In this document: positions 44,559 to 53,599 of the stretch, piece after piece
How positions within the stretch are numbered: the stretch's first letter is position 1
How the letters are laid out: every line of letters begins with the position of its first letter
From: Ignavibacteria bacterium RIFOXYC2_FULL_35_21
GTDB taxonomy: Bacteria > Bacteroidota > Ignavibacteria > Kapaibacteriales > UBA2268
DNA: 64,000 bases
NCBI GenBank assembly: GCA_001804705.1
Contig: MHAY01000010.1
Location: 1-64,000 of the forward strand
Direction: 5' to 3'
Position numbers and translations under genes: made by a program
The notes under the pieces: model-generated
Told to the model about the DNA's origin: nothing
Databases searched by the model: none
What the model saw: only the letters and a program-made list of their open reading frames with translations

Positions 44559-45827
44559 TTGGAAAGGATTATACTTTTACTAATTATTTTAAATTTAGTC
44601 TCTATTAACTTATTGCATTCAAAATGGACGAATGCCCGTGACCCGGGAGTTTTTGAAGATTTGTATGCTTTGAAATTTGTAGATAAAGACACAGGTTTTG
44701 CAGCAGGATGGTCAAGATATGGTACAATATTGAAGACCACAAATGGTGGAGAAGATTGGGTAAAGAGGGATTCACTACCCTACCAAATTTTTTCATTGAA
44801 TACACTCGACGGAGTAAGAATTTATGCGGCAGGTTCTTCATTAATAAATGAATGTGGACTACTTCTATTAAGCACCGACCAGGGAAAAAACTGGATACCG
44901 GATTTGTTCGATGGGAAAGACAGACCTTATTCTTATGGATTTTATACGATTGAATTACTTAACAGCCAGACTTATCTTATGTCAGGTTTAAATGGCATCA
45001 TTGTAAAAACAACTAATGGCGGTGTGAAATGGGATACGGTACATACGGGAGTAAATAATGAAGTTTTTACCATTATGGACTTTGTAGATGAGAACATAGG
45101 TTATGCTGCATCGGGTGCAGAATCCGATTATGAAAATATTAATAAAATTTATAAAACAACGGACGGCGGTAATAATTGGTTTGTAATTAAAGAAAGAGAC
45201 TCATTACTAAGAATAGGAACAATAGAATTCGTTAATGCAGATGTAGGTTATTTATTCGGAAAATTGAATTCGAGGGCAGTTGTCCTAAAAACTGTTGACG
45301 GGGGACAAAACTGGTTAACAAATTATAATGGAAGAGATAATTATATGCTGGCAGCAGCAGATATAGTAAACGAAAATTTTATTTTAACTGCCGGAGAAAA
45401 GAATTATGTAATTAGAACAACAGACGGAGGGCAAACCTGGGTTGAAGAAAATACAGGCGGCGTAGGTGAAGGTTATATATCTGTTGATTGTGTTGATGAA
45501 TATTACGGATATATAGGCGCAACAAGAGGATTGATAATGAAATACGATTTGTTTCTTGATGTTGAAGAAAATGCTTATGATATGACCGATGTGAAACTTT
45601 ATCCGAATCCTATAGATGATATTGGATTTATTCAACTGGATGAAACAAATTTTCAAAGTTATCAATTAAAAATCTTTGATGTTATCGGATATGATGCTCT
45701 AACACTTTCAGGTATAACTGGAAACAAGATAGAGCTTAATCTTAGAAACCTCAAACCTGGAATATACTTTTATTCATTAATTTTAGACAACAAAAAAACA
45801 ATTACAGGTAAGTTAATCAAGTTATAA
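44559..45827 (+). CDS. T9SS-sorted YCF48/Hcf136-like (BNR-type) beta-propeller protein
   Basis: Exported beta-propeller with six or seven blades of the photosystem-assembly-factor-like type. Recurrent TTNGGEDWV, STDQGKNW, TTNGGVKWD, TTDGGNNWF, TVDGGQNWL and TTDGGQTWV motifs lie about 50 residues apart. Signal segment about 3-20 (ILLLIILNLVS). It ends in a T9SS sorting domain (LYPNPIDDIGFI, IFDVIGYD, ending ITGKLIKL). The only usable start is TTG at 44559, because an in-frame stop lies just upstream. The GGAGG there is unusually close to the start codon, so start efficiency is uncertain. The role is probably protein binding at the cell surface. Confidence 0.85.
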   Translation: MERIILLLIILNLVSINLLHSKWTNARDPGVFEDLYALKFVDKDTGFAAGWSRYGTILKTTNGGEDWVKRDSLPYQIFSLNTLDGVRIYAAGSSLINECGLLLLSTDQGKNWIPDLFDGKDRPYSYGFYTIELLNSQTYLMSGLNGIIVKTTNGGVKWDTVHTGVNNEVFTIMDFVDENIGYAASGAESDYENINKIYKTTDGGNNWFVIKERDSLLRIGTIEFVNADVGYLFGKLNSRAVVLKTVDGGQNWLTNYNGRDNYMLAAADIVNENFILTAGEKNYVIRTTDGGQTWVEENTGGVGEGYISVDCVDEYYGYIGATRGLIMKYDLFLDVEENAYDMTDVKLYPNPIDDIGFIQLDETNFQSYQLKIFDVIGYDALTLSGITGNKIELNLRNLKPGIYFYSLILDNKKTITGKLIKL

Positions 45828-45838
45828 CGAGGTGAAAA

Positions 45839-46402
45839 ATGTCACTTGGACCAAAACAAATGGAAGAAGCAATATTCAGAAATCTTCATAAAAATACAGG
45901 CAAAACATTAGAAGAATGGATAAAAAATCTTGAAAAATCTAAAGTCAAGGGAATCAAAGAACAAATTGCATGGCTTAAAACCCAGGGCTTAGGAACTAAC
46001 CAGGCGACTTTCATTGTTTTTAAAGTCAATAAGGTCGAAAATATATATGAAGACGGCGATAAGCTTGTTGATGAATTGTTTTCGGGAGATTTTAAGAAAT
46101 ACAGAAAGGATTATGATAAACTCATATCAAAGGTAAAGAAACTTGGAAATGATGTCAGTGTCAGACCCTGTAAAACATATATACCATTATACCGGAATAA
46201 ACAATTCGTTACAATCAAGCCCATCAAGAAGGGCCTGGCATTAGGACTGGCTTTAAAAACAGAACCAAAAAGCAGAAGAATTGTTCCATCAGCAAAAAAC
46301 ATCGGCTCAGAACGAATTAAATATATGATTGTCATTAATAATTCAAATGAAATTGATGATGAATTAATTAAAATTATCGGAGAATCGTATAAAGAGAATT
46401 AA
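45839..46402 (+). CDS. DUF4287 + DUF5655 domain protein
   Basis: Cytoplasmic protein with no signal or membrane segment. The N-terminal ~60 residues (GKTLEEWIKNLEKS, AWLKTQGLGTNQATFIVFK) are the DUF4287 helical domain. The C-terminal part, about residues 70-187 (VRPCKTYIPLYRNKQFVTIK, YMIVINN), is a DUF5655 domain. This pairing is common in Bacteroidota; the function is unknown. RBS GAGGTG lies 11 bases upstream of the ATG gap and 11 bases after the previous stop codon, so it may be read through from the YCF48-like gene. Confidence 0.85.
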   Translation: MSLGPKQMEEAIFRNLHKNTGKTLEEWIKNLEKSKVKGIKEQIAWLKTQGLGTNQATFIVFKVNKVENIYEDGDKLVDELFSGDFKKYRKDYDKLISKVKKLGNDVSVRPCKTYIPLYRNKQFVTIKPIKKGLALGLALKTEPKSRRIVPSAKNIGSERIKYMIVINNSNEIDDELIKIIGESYKEN

Positions 46403-46529
46403 TGATAATTATATTATATACACAACGGAATATAATGTAAAGATATAATTCCATTTTATCCCACCTAATAAATGGGTAAAGAAATAGAATTCTGAATTAT
46501 TTTTAACTAAATAAGAAAATCAAGTTTGT

Positions 46530-46537
46530 TAATTTTG
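46530..46537 (+). promoter_or_regulatory. Promoter -7-like box upstream of the GH2-like gene
   Basis: TAATTTTG, inside an 18-base stretch TTTGTTAATTTTGCAGTT (46525-46542) that is identical to the one before tRNA-Val (56992-57009). No good -33 box at the right distance. Confidence 0.4.
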
Positions 46538-46588
46538 CAGTTCAGATAAAATATTTGAAACTCAGATAAATCTTTGAATGAGGATTGA

Positions 46589-49204
46589 ATGATTATAAAT
46601 TATTATAAGAGTTTAAGGTTATTTCTAATTGTAATATTCCTTTTATCAGTACAGAACTTATACTGTGGCTATTCTCCTCTAACGGCAGAAGAAATTTATT
46701 CGTTAATTCCCTCACCGACAAGATATGTAGCAAGCCTGTATGGGAAATGGGAATCATCCGTAAATGAAAAAGACTGGGTTTCGGTTACTATACCTTATTC
46801 AGGAAAAAACAAAGATGCCATCATATATAAAAGGACAATAAGAATAGATGACAGATTGCTTTCAAAACTTGTATGGCACTTGTATTTCCTCGGCGTTGAC
46901 GACCAGGTCGAGGTATATTTCAATAATCAGTATATCGGGAAATACTTAAGTACAATGACGCCATTTTCAATCAGGATTCCTGAAAGAATGCTGACCAATG
47001 AAAGCAATACGATTAAGCTTGTTGTACTCCCTGCATCCTCTGCGTCTAAGCAGATGAAAGAACAAAATATTTATACAAAAAAAATTACCGCCGGAATACC
47101 GAGGGAAGTTCTATTAATCGGAACACCGCAAATCTGGGCCAGTCAGATAAAACAAAAAATGAGACACAATGACAATTTTTCTTTTTTCCAGGTATTTGCT
47201 GATGTAAATATATCCTCTGCTAATATTCAGAAACTTGGACCTGCATTGCTGAATGATTCCGTTCAAAAAAAATTCAACATCAAGGGGGATGTTTTAGTTG
47301 ATGTGGCAATCAAAAGAAAAGAAACAGGTGAAATCATATCAAGAGCATCTTCACAAAGAGTTGAGATAGCAAAAGAAAGAACAGTAACATTGAGTTATGG
47401 CTTACCAGTCAATAAACCTGTTTTATGGACTCCTTCAAATCCTGAACTTTATGAAATTGAAGTAAGAATTACGAAGAATGGGCAATTAATTGACCAATAC
47501 AGCCATGATATTGGATTCAGGAATATTTCAACAGCATTTGTAAACAACAGAGCCGGTATATATCTTAATGATTCACTTCTCGATATTAAAGGATTAGATT
47601 ATATCGAAGACTATTATGCAACGGGCAATACAATAACTACTAAGAGAATGGAACGTGATATTCTGATGATGAAAACGCTTGGGGCAAATCTGATATGTGT
47701 AAAATATGCACTTCCCCACCCTTATTTCCTAAAACTGTGCGACCAATACGGCATGATGGTTATGGTAGAATTACCCGTTTGCAATGTACCTCATCAACTT
47801 GTCGGATTAAATGAAATAAGAGTAAAAATAAAAAATATTACCGACCTTATGCTGACCGAATATTCCAATCACCCATCAATTATAGCCTGGGGAATTTCCG
47901 AGGGTTTATATGATGATGAAAAAGATGTTCGTGATTTTACTGATATGATGACAGGCATAATAAAAAAATGGTCTTCGAATTTAATCTACAAGACAATGAA
48001 TTTTGGAGTAGATTCAATATACAGGAATAATATAGATTTTGTCATTTTTAAAGATAATCACGATTACAATGACTTTGAAAAAATAAATAATGAGATATTC
48101 AGGTTAAAACTTATATCAAAAGATATGCCGTCACTAATTGATTACGGATTGCAGATACAACCATTTAATCATAATGGATTTTCTGACCCGGCATCTTTAG
48201 AATCGCAGGCAAATTATATAAGTAACTTTTACAGGATAATAAAAGCACAGAGGTTTGCCGGTAGTCTATTCAGGTCCTTCAACGATTATGAGTTAAATCA
48301 TCCGTTACTGATTCTGAACAATAATAATTTATTTGTTGGAACCAACGGACTGGTTGACATGAAAAGACAGGAAAGACTTGCATTTCTCACATTGCAGTCA
48401 TTGTTTAATAACGAGAAAGAACCATTACTGAACGCAGGCAGTTATAACGAAAAGAACCCATTATTTTTTATGTTCCTGAGCCTGTTTCTCGTTGGTGTAT
48501 TAATTTTTCTTATCAAAAGATTCCGCAGATTCAGAGAATATGTGTCAAGGTCTTTTCTAAGGCCCTTCAATTTCTATGCAGACATCAGAGACCAGAGAAT
48601 AATGTCATCGGTACAGACTTTTATACTTGGATTTGTGTTATCAATTACACTTGCTATTTTTTTAGTTACAATACTCTATTATTACAAGACAAACGATAAA
48701 GCAGAGTACTTGTTAATGCTTCTTATTCCATCCAATGGCTTATTGGAGATAATTTTCCGCGGTATTTGGATGCCTGAAATTTTGACTCTGATTCTTTCAC
48801 TGATTTTTTTCGGATTTATCTTTTTAATAGCGGGCATCATAAAGTTATTTTCCTTAATAGTAAAGGGGAGAATTTATTACAGTGATACATATACGATAAC
48901 AATATGGTCGGGTGTACCGATACTTGCTTTACTGCCTCCGGATATAATATTAAGCAGGCTGTTATTTTTAACACCGGTGATTACATGGATAATTTTAGTA
49001 TTGGCAGTGATTTTAATAATATGGGTGTTGCTGAGAACACTTAAAGCAACAGCCATCGTATTTGATATACCCATATATAGGTCTTATATAATTGGAATTG
49101 GTATAACAGGCATTGCAGGAGCCGCTTTTTTTGCTATTTATCAATATCAATATTCATTTATATCATATATTATGTATTTTTTTAGATTAATAGTAAACAG
49201 TTGA
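46589..49204 (+). CDS. Membrane-anchored GH2-like (beta-galactosidase-type) protein with C-terminal multi-TM domain
   Basis: 871 residues. After an N-terminal hydrophobic segment (about 10-25) come a GH2 sugar-binding jelly-roll (about 50-190), an Ig-like domain (about 200-320) and a TIM-barrel-like domain (about 325-600). The general-acid position is filled by Glu438 in HPSIIAWGISEG. The expected nucleophile strand reads MPSLIDYGL, with Asp518 where GH2 enzymes have Glu, so activity is doubtful. From about 620 onward there are six or seven transmembrane helices of Yip1-like type. The combination suggests a sugar-binding or modified hydrolase fixed in the inner membrane. It is followed by purC 22 bases later. 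No catabolic genes lie nearby. Confidence 0.78.
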   Translation: MIINYYKSLRLFLIVIFLLSVQNLYCGYSPLTAEEIYSLIPSPTRYVASLYGKWESSVNEKDWVSVTIPYSGKNKDAIIYKRTIRIDDRLLSKLVWHLYFLGVDDQVEVYFNNQYIGKYLSTMTPFSIRIPERMLTNESNTIKLVVLPASSASKQMKEQNIYTKKITAGIPREVLLIGTPQIWASQIKQKMRHNDNFSFFQVFADVNISSANIQKLGPALLNDSVQKKFNIKGDVLVDVAIKRKETGEIISRASSQRVEIAKERTVTLSYGLPVNKPVLWTPSNPELYEIEVRITKNGQLIDQYSHDIGFRNISTAFVNNRAGIYLNDSLLDIKGLDYIEDYYATGNTITTKRMERDILMMKTLGANLICVKYALPHPYFLKLCDQYGMMVMVELPVCNVPHQLVGLNEIRVKIKNITDLMLTEYSNHPSIIAWGISEGLYDDEKDVRDFTDMMTGIIKKWSSNLIYKTMNFGVDSIYRNNIDFVIFKDNHDYNDFEKINNEIFRLKLISKDMPSLIDYGLQIQPFNHNGFSDPASLESQANYISNFYRIIKAQRFAGSLFRSFNDYELNHPLLILNNNNLFVGTNGLVDMKRQERLAFLTLQSLFNNEKEPLLNAGSYNEKNPLFFMFLSLFLVGVLIFLIKRFRRFREYVSRSFLRPFNFYADIRDQRIMSSVQTFILGFVLSITLAIFLVTILYYYKTNDKAEYLLMLLIPSNGLLEIIFRGIWMPEILTLILSLIFFGFIFLIAGIIKLFSLIVKGRIYYSDTYTITIWSGVPILALLPPDIILSRLLFLTPVITWIILVLAVILIIWVLLRTLKATAIVFDIPIYRSYIIGIGITGIAGAAFFAIYQYQYSFISYIMYFFRLIVNS

Positions 49205-49226
49205 TACAAAAATATAAGGAGAGCTA

Positions 49227-50126
49227 ATGGCAATAGTTTATAAAACTGATTTCCGTGGTGTTACAGAGCCGAGGAGAGGTAAAGTGAGAGATATATTTGA
49301 GACGGAAAAATATATATTGATAGTGGCAACAGACCGCATATCGGCATTTGATGTCATAATGAATGAACCTATTCCTGAAAAAGGGAAAATTTTATCACAA
49401 ATTTCTACCTCATGGTTCAACAGAACAAAAAATATCATCCGAAATCATTTTTTATCAAACTATGTTGCCGATTATCCTTACGAGTTTCATAAATACAGTG
49501 AACAGCTTGAAGGCAGGTCAATGCTTGTCAAAAAATGCAAGCCTCTTCCGATTGAATGTATTGTCAGAGGATATGTTGCAGGTTCGGGATGGAAAGAATA
49601 TAAGTCTAACAAATCCATTTGCGGAATCTCCCTTCCCGAAGGATTACTTGAGTTTTCGAGACTGCCGGAACCGATTTTTACTCCATCAACAAAAGCAGAA
49701 GTCGGACATGATGAAAACATTTCCCCTGAACAGGCTGGCGATATGATAGGCAAGGAATTAGCAGCTCAAATAGCCGATGTTTCAATCAAGCTTTATAAAT
49801 TTGGTGCCGAATACCTTGAAAAAAATAATATCATACTTGCAGATACCAAGTTTGAGTTTGGCACAGATGAAGATGGTGAGTTATTCCTTATTGACGAAGC
49901 ATTAACACCCGATTCATCCCGATTCTGGCTTAAGGAAGAGTACTCTCCGGGGAAGCCTCAGATAAATTTTGACAAGCAAGTTTTGCGTGATTACCTTGAA
50001 TCGCTTGACTGGAACAAACAGCCGCCGCCACCTAAACTACCTCAGGAAATCATTGATAAAACATTAGAAAAATACAAAGAAGCATTCAGAAGAATTGTGG
50101 GGCATATTTACCCCGGCTCAGAATAG
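49227..50126 (+). CDS. purC: Phosphoribosylaminoimidazole-succinocarboxamide synthase (SAICAR synthetase)
   Basis: Step of purine synthesis joining CAIR and aspartate with ATP. The family signatures LPIECIVRGYVAGSGWKEY, GHDENI and LADTKFEFG followed by DEALTPDSSRFW are all intact. The 299 residues match the long bacterial/yeast-type form. RBS AAGGAG lies seven bases before the ATG. It is co-directional with the GH2-like gene and rodA, with gaps of 22 and 57 bases. Confidence 0.96.
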   Translation: MAIVYKTDFRGVTEPRRGKVRDIFETEKYILIVATDRISAFDVIMNEPIPEKGKILSQISTSWFNRTKNIIRNHFLSNYVADYPYEFHKYSEQLEGRSMLVKKCKPLPIECIVRGYVAGSGWKEYKSNKSICGISLPEGLLEFSRLPEPIFTPSTKAEVGHDENISPEQAGDMIGKELAAQIADVSIKLYKFGAEYLEKNNIILADTKFEFGTDEDGELFLIDEALTPDSSRFWLKEEYSPGKPQINFDKQVLRDYLESLDWNKQPPPPKLPQEIIDKTLEKYKEAFRRIVGHIYPGSE

Positions 50127-50183
50127 TTATCATTTGTCACTCTGAGTTAATCGAAGAGTGAAAATTTCAAGCAGACATAAGAA

Positions 50184-51440
50184 ATGGCAGATGTACAAAA
50201 TATATTTGAATTAAGAAAGCAACCGGTTGAGTATTTCGACTGGCAGACATTTCTTATAACGGCCTTGTCCATAACGATGGGATTAATTTCCATATACAGT
50301 GCCACTTATGATGCCGGGATGAGTACCTATTTTTTCAAGCAGCTAATATACGCAGGTGTAGGAATAGGGGTTATGCTTGTATTGATGGTTATGCCGGAAC
50401 GCTGGCTTCAGGCATATTCACTTGCTTTTTACATTTTTATCATTTTGCTGTTAATTACTGTATTAATATTTGGTAAAACGATATATGGCACCAGGGGTTG
50501 GTTCCAAATAGGAAGCTTCAGTATTCAGCCATCTGAATTTGCGAAATTGGCTGCTCTGAATCTTATTGCAACTCACATATCAAGAAAAGGAACCGATATA
50601 AAAACCTTCAGAGATTTCGGAATTGTACTAACAATAATACTTGCACCTTTTGTTTTGATTTTAATGGAACCCGACTTCGGGACTGCAACAGTAATGCTTG
50701 CCTTATTAATTGGAATACTATTTTGGACAGGATTCGATTTACTCGTACTTTTCTTTGTTATCAGTCTGCCGATTGTAATTCTGATGTCTCTCGTAAGCCC
50801 TGTGCATTTTGTAGCGGCTGTGGCTGTTTATTCGATTGCAGCGGCTTTGATGAGAAAAAAAGTATTGCTGACTTTCGCCACTATTCTAATCATCTTTGTT
50901 GCTGGCTATACAAGTCCGATGATTATTGATAACCTAATGCCGCATCAGAAAAACAGGATTGATACTTTCCTAAATCCGGATAAAGACCCGCTTGGAAAGG
51001 GATATAATGTTATTCAATCAAAATTGGCTGTTGGAAGCGGAGGTTTAACAGGCAAGGGATTTTTGCATGGCACTCAGACTCAATTAAGGTATATTCCAAA
51101 ACAATGGACTGATTTTATATACTGTGTGCCATCTGAAGAATTTGGATTTGTCGGAGGAGTATTGGTGATCGTGCTTTTATCGAGTGTAATTTTAAAAGCA
51201 ACTAAAGCGGCTTTTGAATCAGAGAATAAATATTTTAGTTTGCTGTCATTCGGAATAGCAACGGTATTTTTTTATCATACAATAATTAATATAGGCATGG
51301 TACTCGGTTTGATGCCTGTGATGGGAATACCACTTCCATTCATGAGCTATGGAGGTTCAGCATTAATAGTAAATTGTGCATTTATCGGCTTGCTATTAAA
51401 TGCATACAGGTCTCAGAAAATAAAAATTCAAAATAAATAA
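50184..51440 (+). CDS. rodA: SEDS-family peptidoglycan polymerase, RodA-type
   Basis: Integral inner-membrane glycan polymerase for cell elongation. It has about ten transmembrane helices, the SEDS motif SIQPSEFAKLAAL in the first third and the C-terminal MPVMGIPLPFMSYGGSALI. The loop with ILMEPDFGTATVML supplies the conserved Asp, and DFIYCVPSEEFGFVGG lies in the large loop before the last helices. The 418 residues and the N-terminal sequence fit RodA rather than FtsW, and the dcw cluster is not here. No SD is obvious before the ATG. pdxA follows by 29 bases. Confidence 0.9.
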   Translation: MADVQNIFELRKQPVEYFDWQTFLITALSITMGLISIYSATYDAGMSTYFFKQLIYAGVGIGVMLVLMVMPERWLQAYSLAFYIFIILLLITVLIFGKTIYGTRGWFQIGSFSIQPSEFAKLAALNLIATHISRKGTDIKTFRDFGIVLTIILAPFVLILMEPDFGTATVMLALLIGILFWTGFDLLVLFFVISLPIVILMSLVSPVHFVAAVAVYSIAAALMRKKVLLTFATILIIFVAGYTSPMIIDNLMPHQKNRIDTFLNPDKDPLGKGYNVIQSKLAVGSGGLTGKGFLHGTQTQLRYIPKQWTDFIYCVPSEEFGFVGGVLVIVLLSSVILKATKAAFESENKYFSLLSFGIATVFFYHTIINIGMVLGLMPVMGIPLPFMSYGGSALIVNCAFIGLLLNAYRSQKIKIQNK

Positions 51441-51469
51441 CCGGTATAACCGATATTTCATAGAAACCT

Positions 51470-52456
51470 ATGAGATTAATAATAACAATCGGCGATTGCA
51501 ATGGTATAGGACTTGAGGCCCTGATAAAAGCTATTGATAAATTAATTAAACTTGAATCAATATTTGACTTGAAGTTTGATATTGCAGGAAACAAGCAAAC
51601 CATAAAAGAGTATTGCGATTTGATGGAATTGCCCGTTCAATTCGAGGGGAATGGCTTATGGACAGGCAGTATTTTTTCTGAAATTATTGATTGCAATACT
51701 TATGCAAAAGTTGAATTGGGCAAAAGTTCGCATGATGCCGGGAAATTAGCGATAGAAGCACTCGATACCGCCCTGGATAAAATTCTTGAAAAACATTATG
51801 ATGCATTAGTAACTTTGCCAATATCAAAATATTCAATGTATAATGCCGGCTGGATGTTCACAGGGCATACCGAATATCTTTCTTATAGATGCAATGTAGC
51901 AAAACCATTGATGATATTATGCTCAAATAAAATTCGTGTAGCTCTCGCAACTGTACATGTACCGTTTAAAATAGTTCCGGAGCTTATAAACTCACATCAT
52001 ATTATTGAGATGATAGAAGCCTTAAATATAAGTTTAATTAATGATTTTAATATCGAAAATCCTAAAATAGCAGTTTTAAGTTTAAACCCGCACGCGGGTG
52101 AAAATGCTACAATAGGTACAGAAGAAACCGACATTTTAATTCCGGCTATTCACAAATGTTTGGTGAAAGGCATTTATACAGAAGGCCCATTTTCTTCAGA
52201 CGGTTTCTTCGGTTTTGGACTTTACAAACAATTTGATGGGATATTAGCGATGTATCATGACCAGGGGTTAATTCCTTTAAAATTACTTTCCGAAGGTGCC
52301 GGGGTGAATTTCACAGCGGGTCTGCCGATAGTCAGAACCTCCCCGGACCATGGAACGGCTTATGAACTTGCCGGAAAAAACATTGCAGACTGCACGAGTA
52401 CATTTCAAGCAATTATTATGGCTGCCCAAATAGTAACAAACAGGTTAAGGCTTTAA
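51470..52456 (+). CDS. pdxA: 4-hydroxythreonine-4-phosphate dehydrogenase
   Basis: Vitamin B6 synthesis enzyme of the DXP-dependent route. The metal ligands are the His in FTGHTEYL, the His in HAGENATIGTEE (preceded by LSLNP) and the His in MYHDQGLIPLK. The C-terminal TSPDHGTAYELAGKNIAD is the family end motif. The 328 residues are normal. The product is oxidised 4-phosphohydroxy-L-threonine, the substrate for PdxJ, which is not in this window. It lies between rodA and the ribosomal-protein operon, whose own promoter starts within 60 bases of its stop. Confidence 0.95.
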   Translation: MRLIITIGDCNGIGLEALIKAIDKLIKLESIFDLKFDIAGNKQTIKEYCDLMELPVQFEGNGLWTGSIFSEIIDCNTYAKVELGKSSHDAGKLAIEALDTALDKILEKHYDALVTLPISKYSMYNAGWMFTGHTEYLSYRCNVAKPLMILCSNKIRVALATVHVPFKIVPELINSHHIIEMIEALNISLINDFNIENPKIAVLSLNPHAGENATIGTEETDILIPAIHKCLVKGIYTEGPFSSDGFFGFGLYKQFDGILAMYHDQGLIPLKLLSEGAGVNFTAGLPIVRTSPDHGTAYELAGKNIADCTSTFQAIIMAAQIVTNRLRL

Positions 52457-52493
52457 CACCTAAAAATCTTAATAAAATATTCATACAATAAAA

Positions 52494-52525
52494 TTTGTCA
52501 ATTAGTTAAAGAATCAGTAATTTTG
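52494..52525 (+). promoter_or_regulatory. Bacteroidota-type promoter of the rplM-rpsI operon
   Basis: Exact TTTG, 20-base spacer, TAATTTTG, matching the consensus TTTG-N19/21-TAnnTTTG. It ends about 40 bases before the ribosomal L13 start. Confidence 0.75.
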
Positions 52526-52566
52526 TGTTCTTTAATATTTGTTGAATGAGAAAAAGGAAGTGTTTC

Positions 52567-53019
52567 GTGGAAACTTCTGCAAAAATTACGAAATCCCTGA
52601 GGAAAGAAGATATTGATAAAAAATGGTGGGTGGTTGACGCTGCGGGCCAGGTTTTAGGAAGATTAGCTTCTCAGGTTGCTGCCGTACTAAGAGGCAAGCA
52701 TAAACCTGACTTTACCCCACACAACGACTGTGGAGATTTTGTCATTATCCTGAATGCCGATAAGATAAAATTAACAGGTAAAAGGCCAGATAAAAAAGAA
52801 TATAAACATCACACTTTATATCCCGGCGGACAAAAGATTGAAAAATATAAAATGGTTTTAGATAAAAAACCATCGTTCATACTTGAACATGCAATCAAAG
52901 GCATGCTCCCAAAAAACAGGCTTGGAAGAAAAATCGGCAAAAACCTTAAGGTGTATGCAGGGGAATCGCACCCGCATACAGCACAGATGCCTGAAATAAT
53001 GCAGTTTAAATATAATTAA
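52567..53019 (+). CDS. rplM: 50S ribosomal protein L13
   Basis: Early-assembling protein of the large subunit. It has the conserved WWVVDAAGQVLGRLAS, HNDCGDFVIILNA, YKHHTLYPGG and the C-terminal MLPKNRLGRK with HPHTAQMP. The GTG at 52567 is preferred: AGGAAG lies six bases before it and METSAKITKSL fits the family N-terminus. The ATG at 52546 would translate the RBS itself into RKRKC and has no RBS of its own. It is the first gene of a pair with rpsI, 38 bases downstream, and has its own promoter. Confidence 0.95.
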   Translation: METSAKITKSLRKEDIDKKWWVVDAAGQVLGRLASQVAAVLRGKHKPDFTPHNDCGDFVIILNADKIKLTGKRPDKKEYKHHTLYPGGQKIEKYKMVLDKKPSFILEHAIKGMLPKNRLGRKIGKNLKVYAGESHPHTAQMPEIMQFKYN

Positions 53020-53057
53020 TGAATCCCGCTAACAAAATAAAAATTGATGGAGAATAA

Positions 53058-53444
53058 ATGAAAGCCGCTTTTGGAACCGGAAGACGTAAAACAGCAGTTG
53101 CACAGGCAAAATTAATACCCGGCAACGGTAAAATTATCGTCAATAAATTAGCATTGGAACTATATTTTCCGATTGAAGTTTACAGGACACATGCATTAGC
53201 TCCTCTGTATTCAACGAATAACGAAGGTAAATTCGATATAAACATTACTGTCAGGGGGGGCGGCAAAAGCGGTCAAACCGGAGCAATTCAATTAGCAATA
53301 GCCCGTGCATTATTTGCTTATGACACAGAACTACATAAGACTTTGAGAGAAGCAGGCCTGTTAACACGCGACCCAAGAATGGTCGAACGAAAAAAATACG
53401 GGCAGAAGAAAGCAAGGAAGAGATTCCAGTTCTCTAAGCGTTAA
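53058..53444 (+). CDS. rpsI: 30S ribosomal protein S9
   Basis: Small-subunit protein whose C-terminal tail reaches the P-site tRNA. It has AFGTGRRKTAVAQAKL at the N-terminus, VRGGGKSGQTGAIQLAIARAL in the middle and the typical basic end KKYGQKKARKRFQFSKR. The 128 residues are normal. RBS GGAG eight bases upstream. Order rplM-rpsI is conserved in bacteria. Confidence 0.97.
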   Translation: MKAAFGTGRRKTAVAQAKLIPGNGKIIVNKLALELYFPIEVYRTHALAPLYSTNNEGKFDINITVRGGGKSGQTGAIQLAIARALFAYDTELHKTLREAGLLTRDPRMVERKKYGQKKARKRFQFSKR

Positions 53445-53539
53445 TATTTGGAAGAATATAATAATTAATAAATTAATAAATTAATAATCATGTTTCCGGA
53501 TTACCTGTGTGTGATAGAATTCTATTGAGCAGGTGTAGG

Positions 53540-53557
53540 GGCAGAAAATCTTCTGCC
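53540..53557 (+). promoter_or_regulatory. Hairpin in the rpsB leader
   Basis: GGCAGAA-AATC-TTCTGCC, a perfect 7-bp stem about 45 bases before the rpsB start, preceded by GTAGG. It may be a leader regulatory hairpin, or a decayed copy of the dispersed palindrome at 44417 (GTAGAGACAGATCT). Both explanations stay open. Confidence 0.5.
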
Positions 53558-53599
53558 AAAACAAGAACGAAACAGTAGTTTAAACACAAAGGAGTTACA

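Noticed and set aside
44324..44740. 138-codon minus-strand frame between mraZ and the YCF48-like gene
   Set aside because: It crosses the long palindrome and lies antisense to the YCF48-like coding sequence with no coding features.
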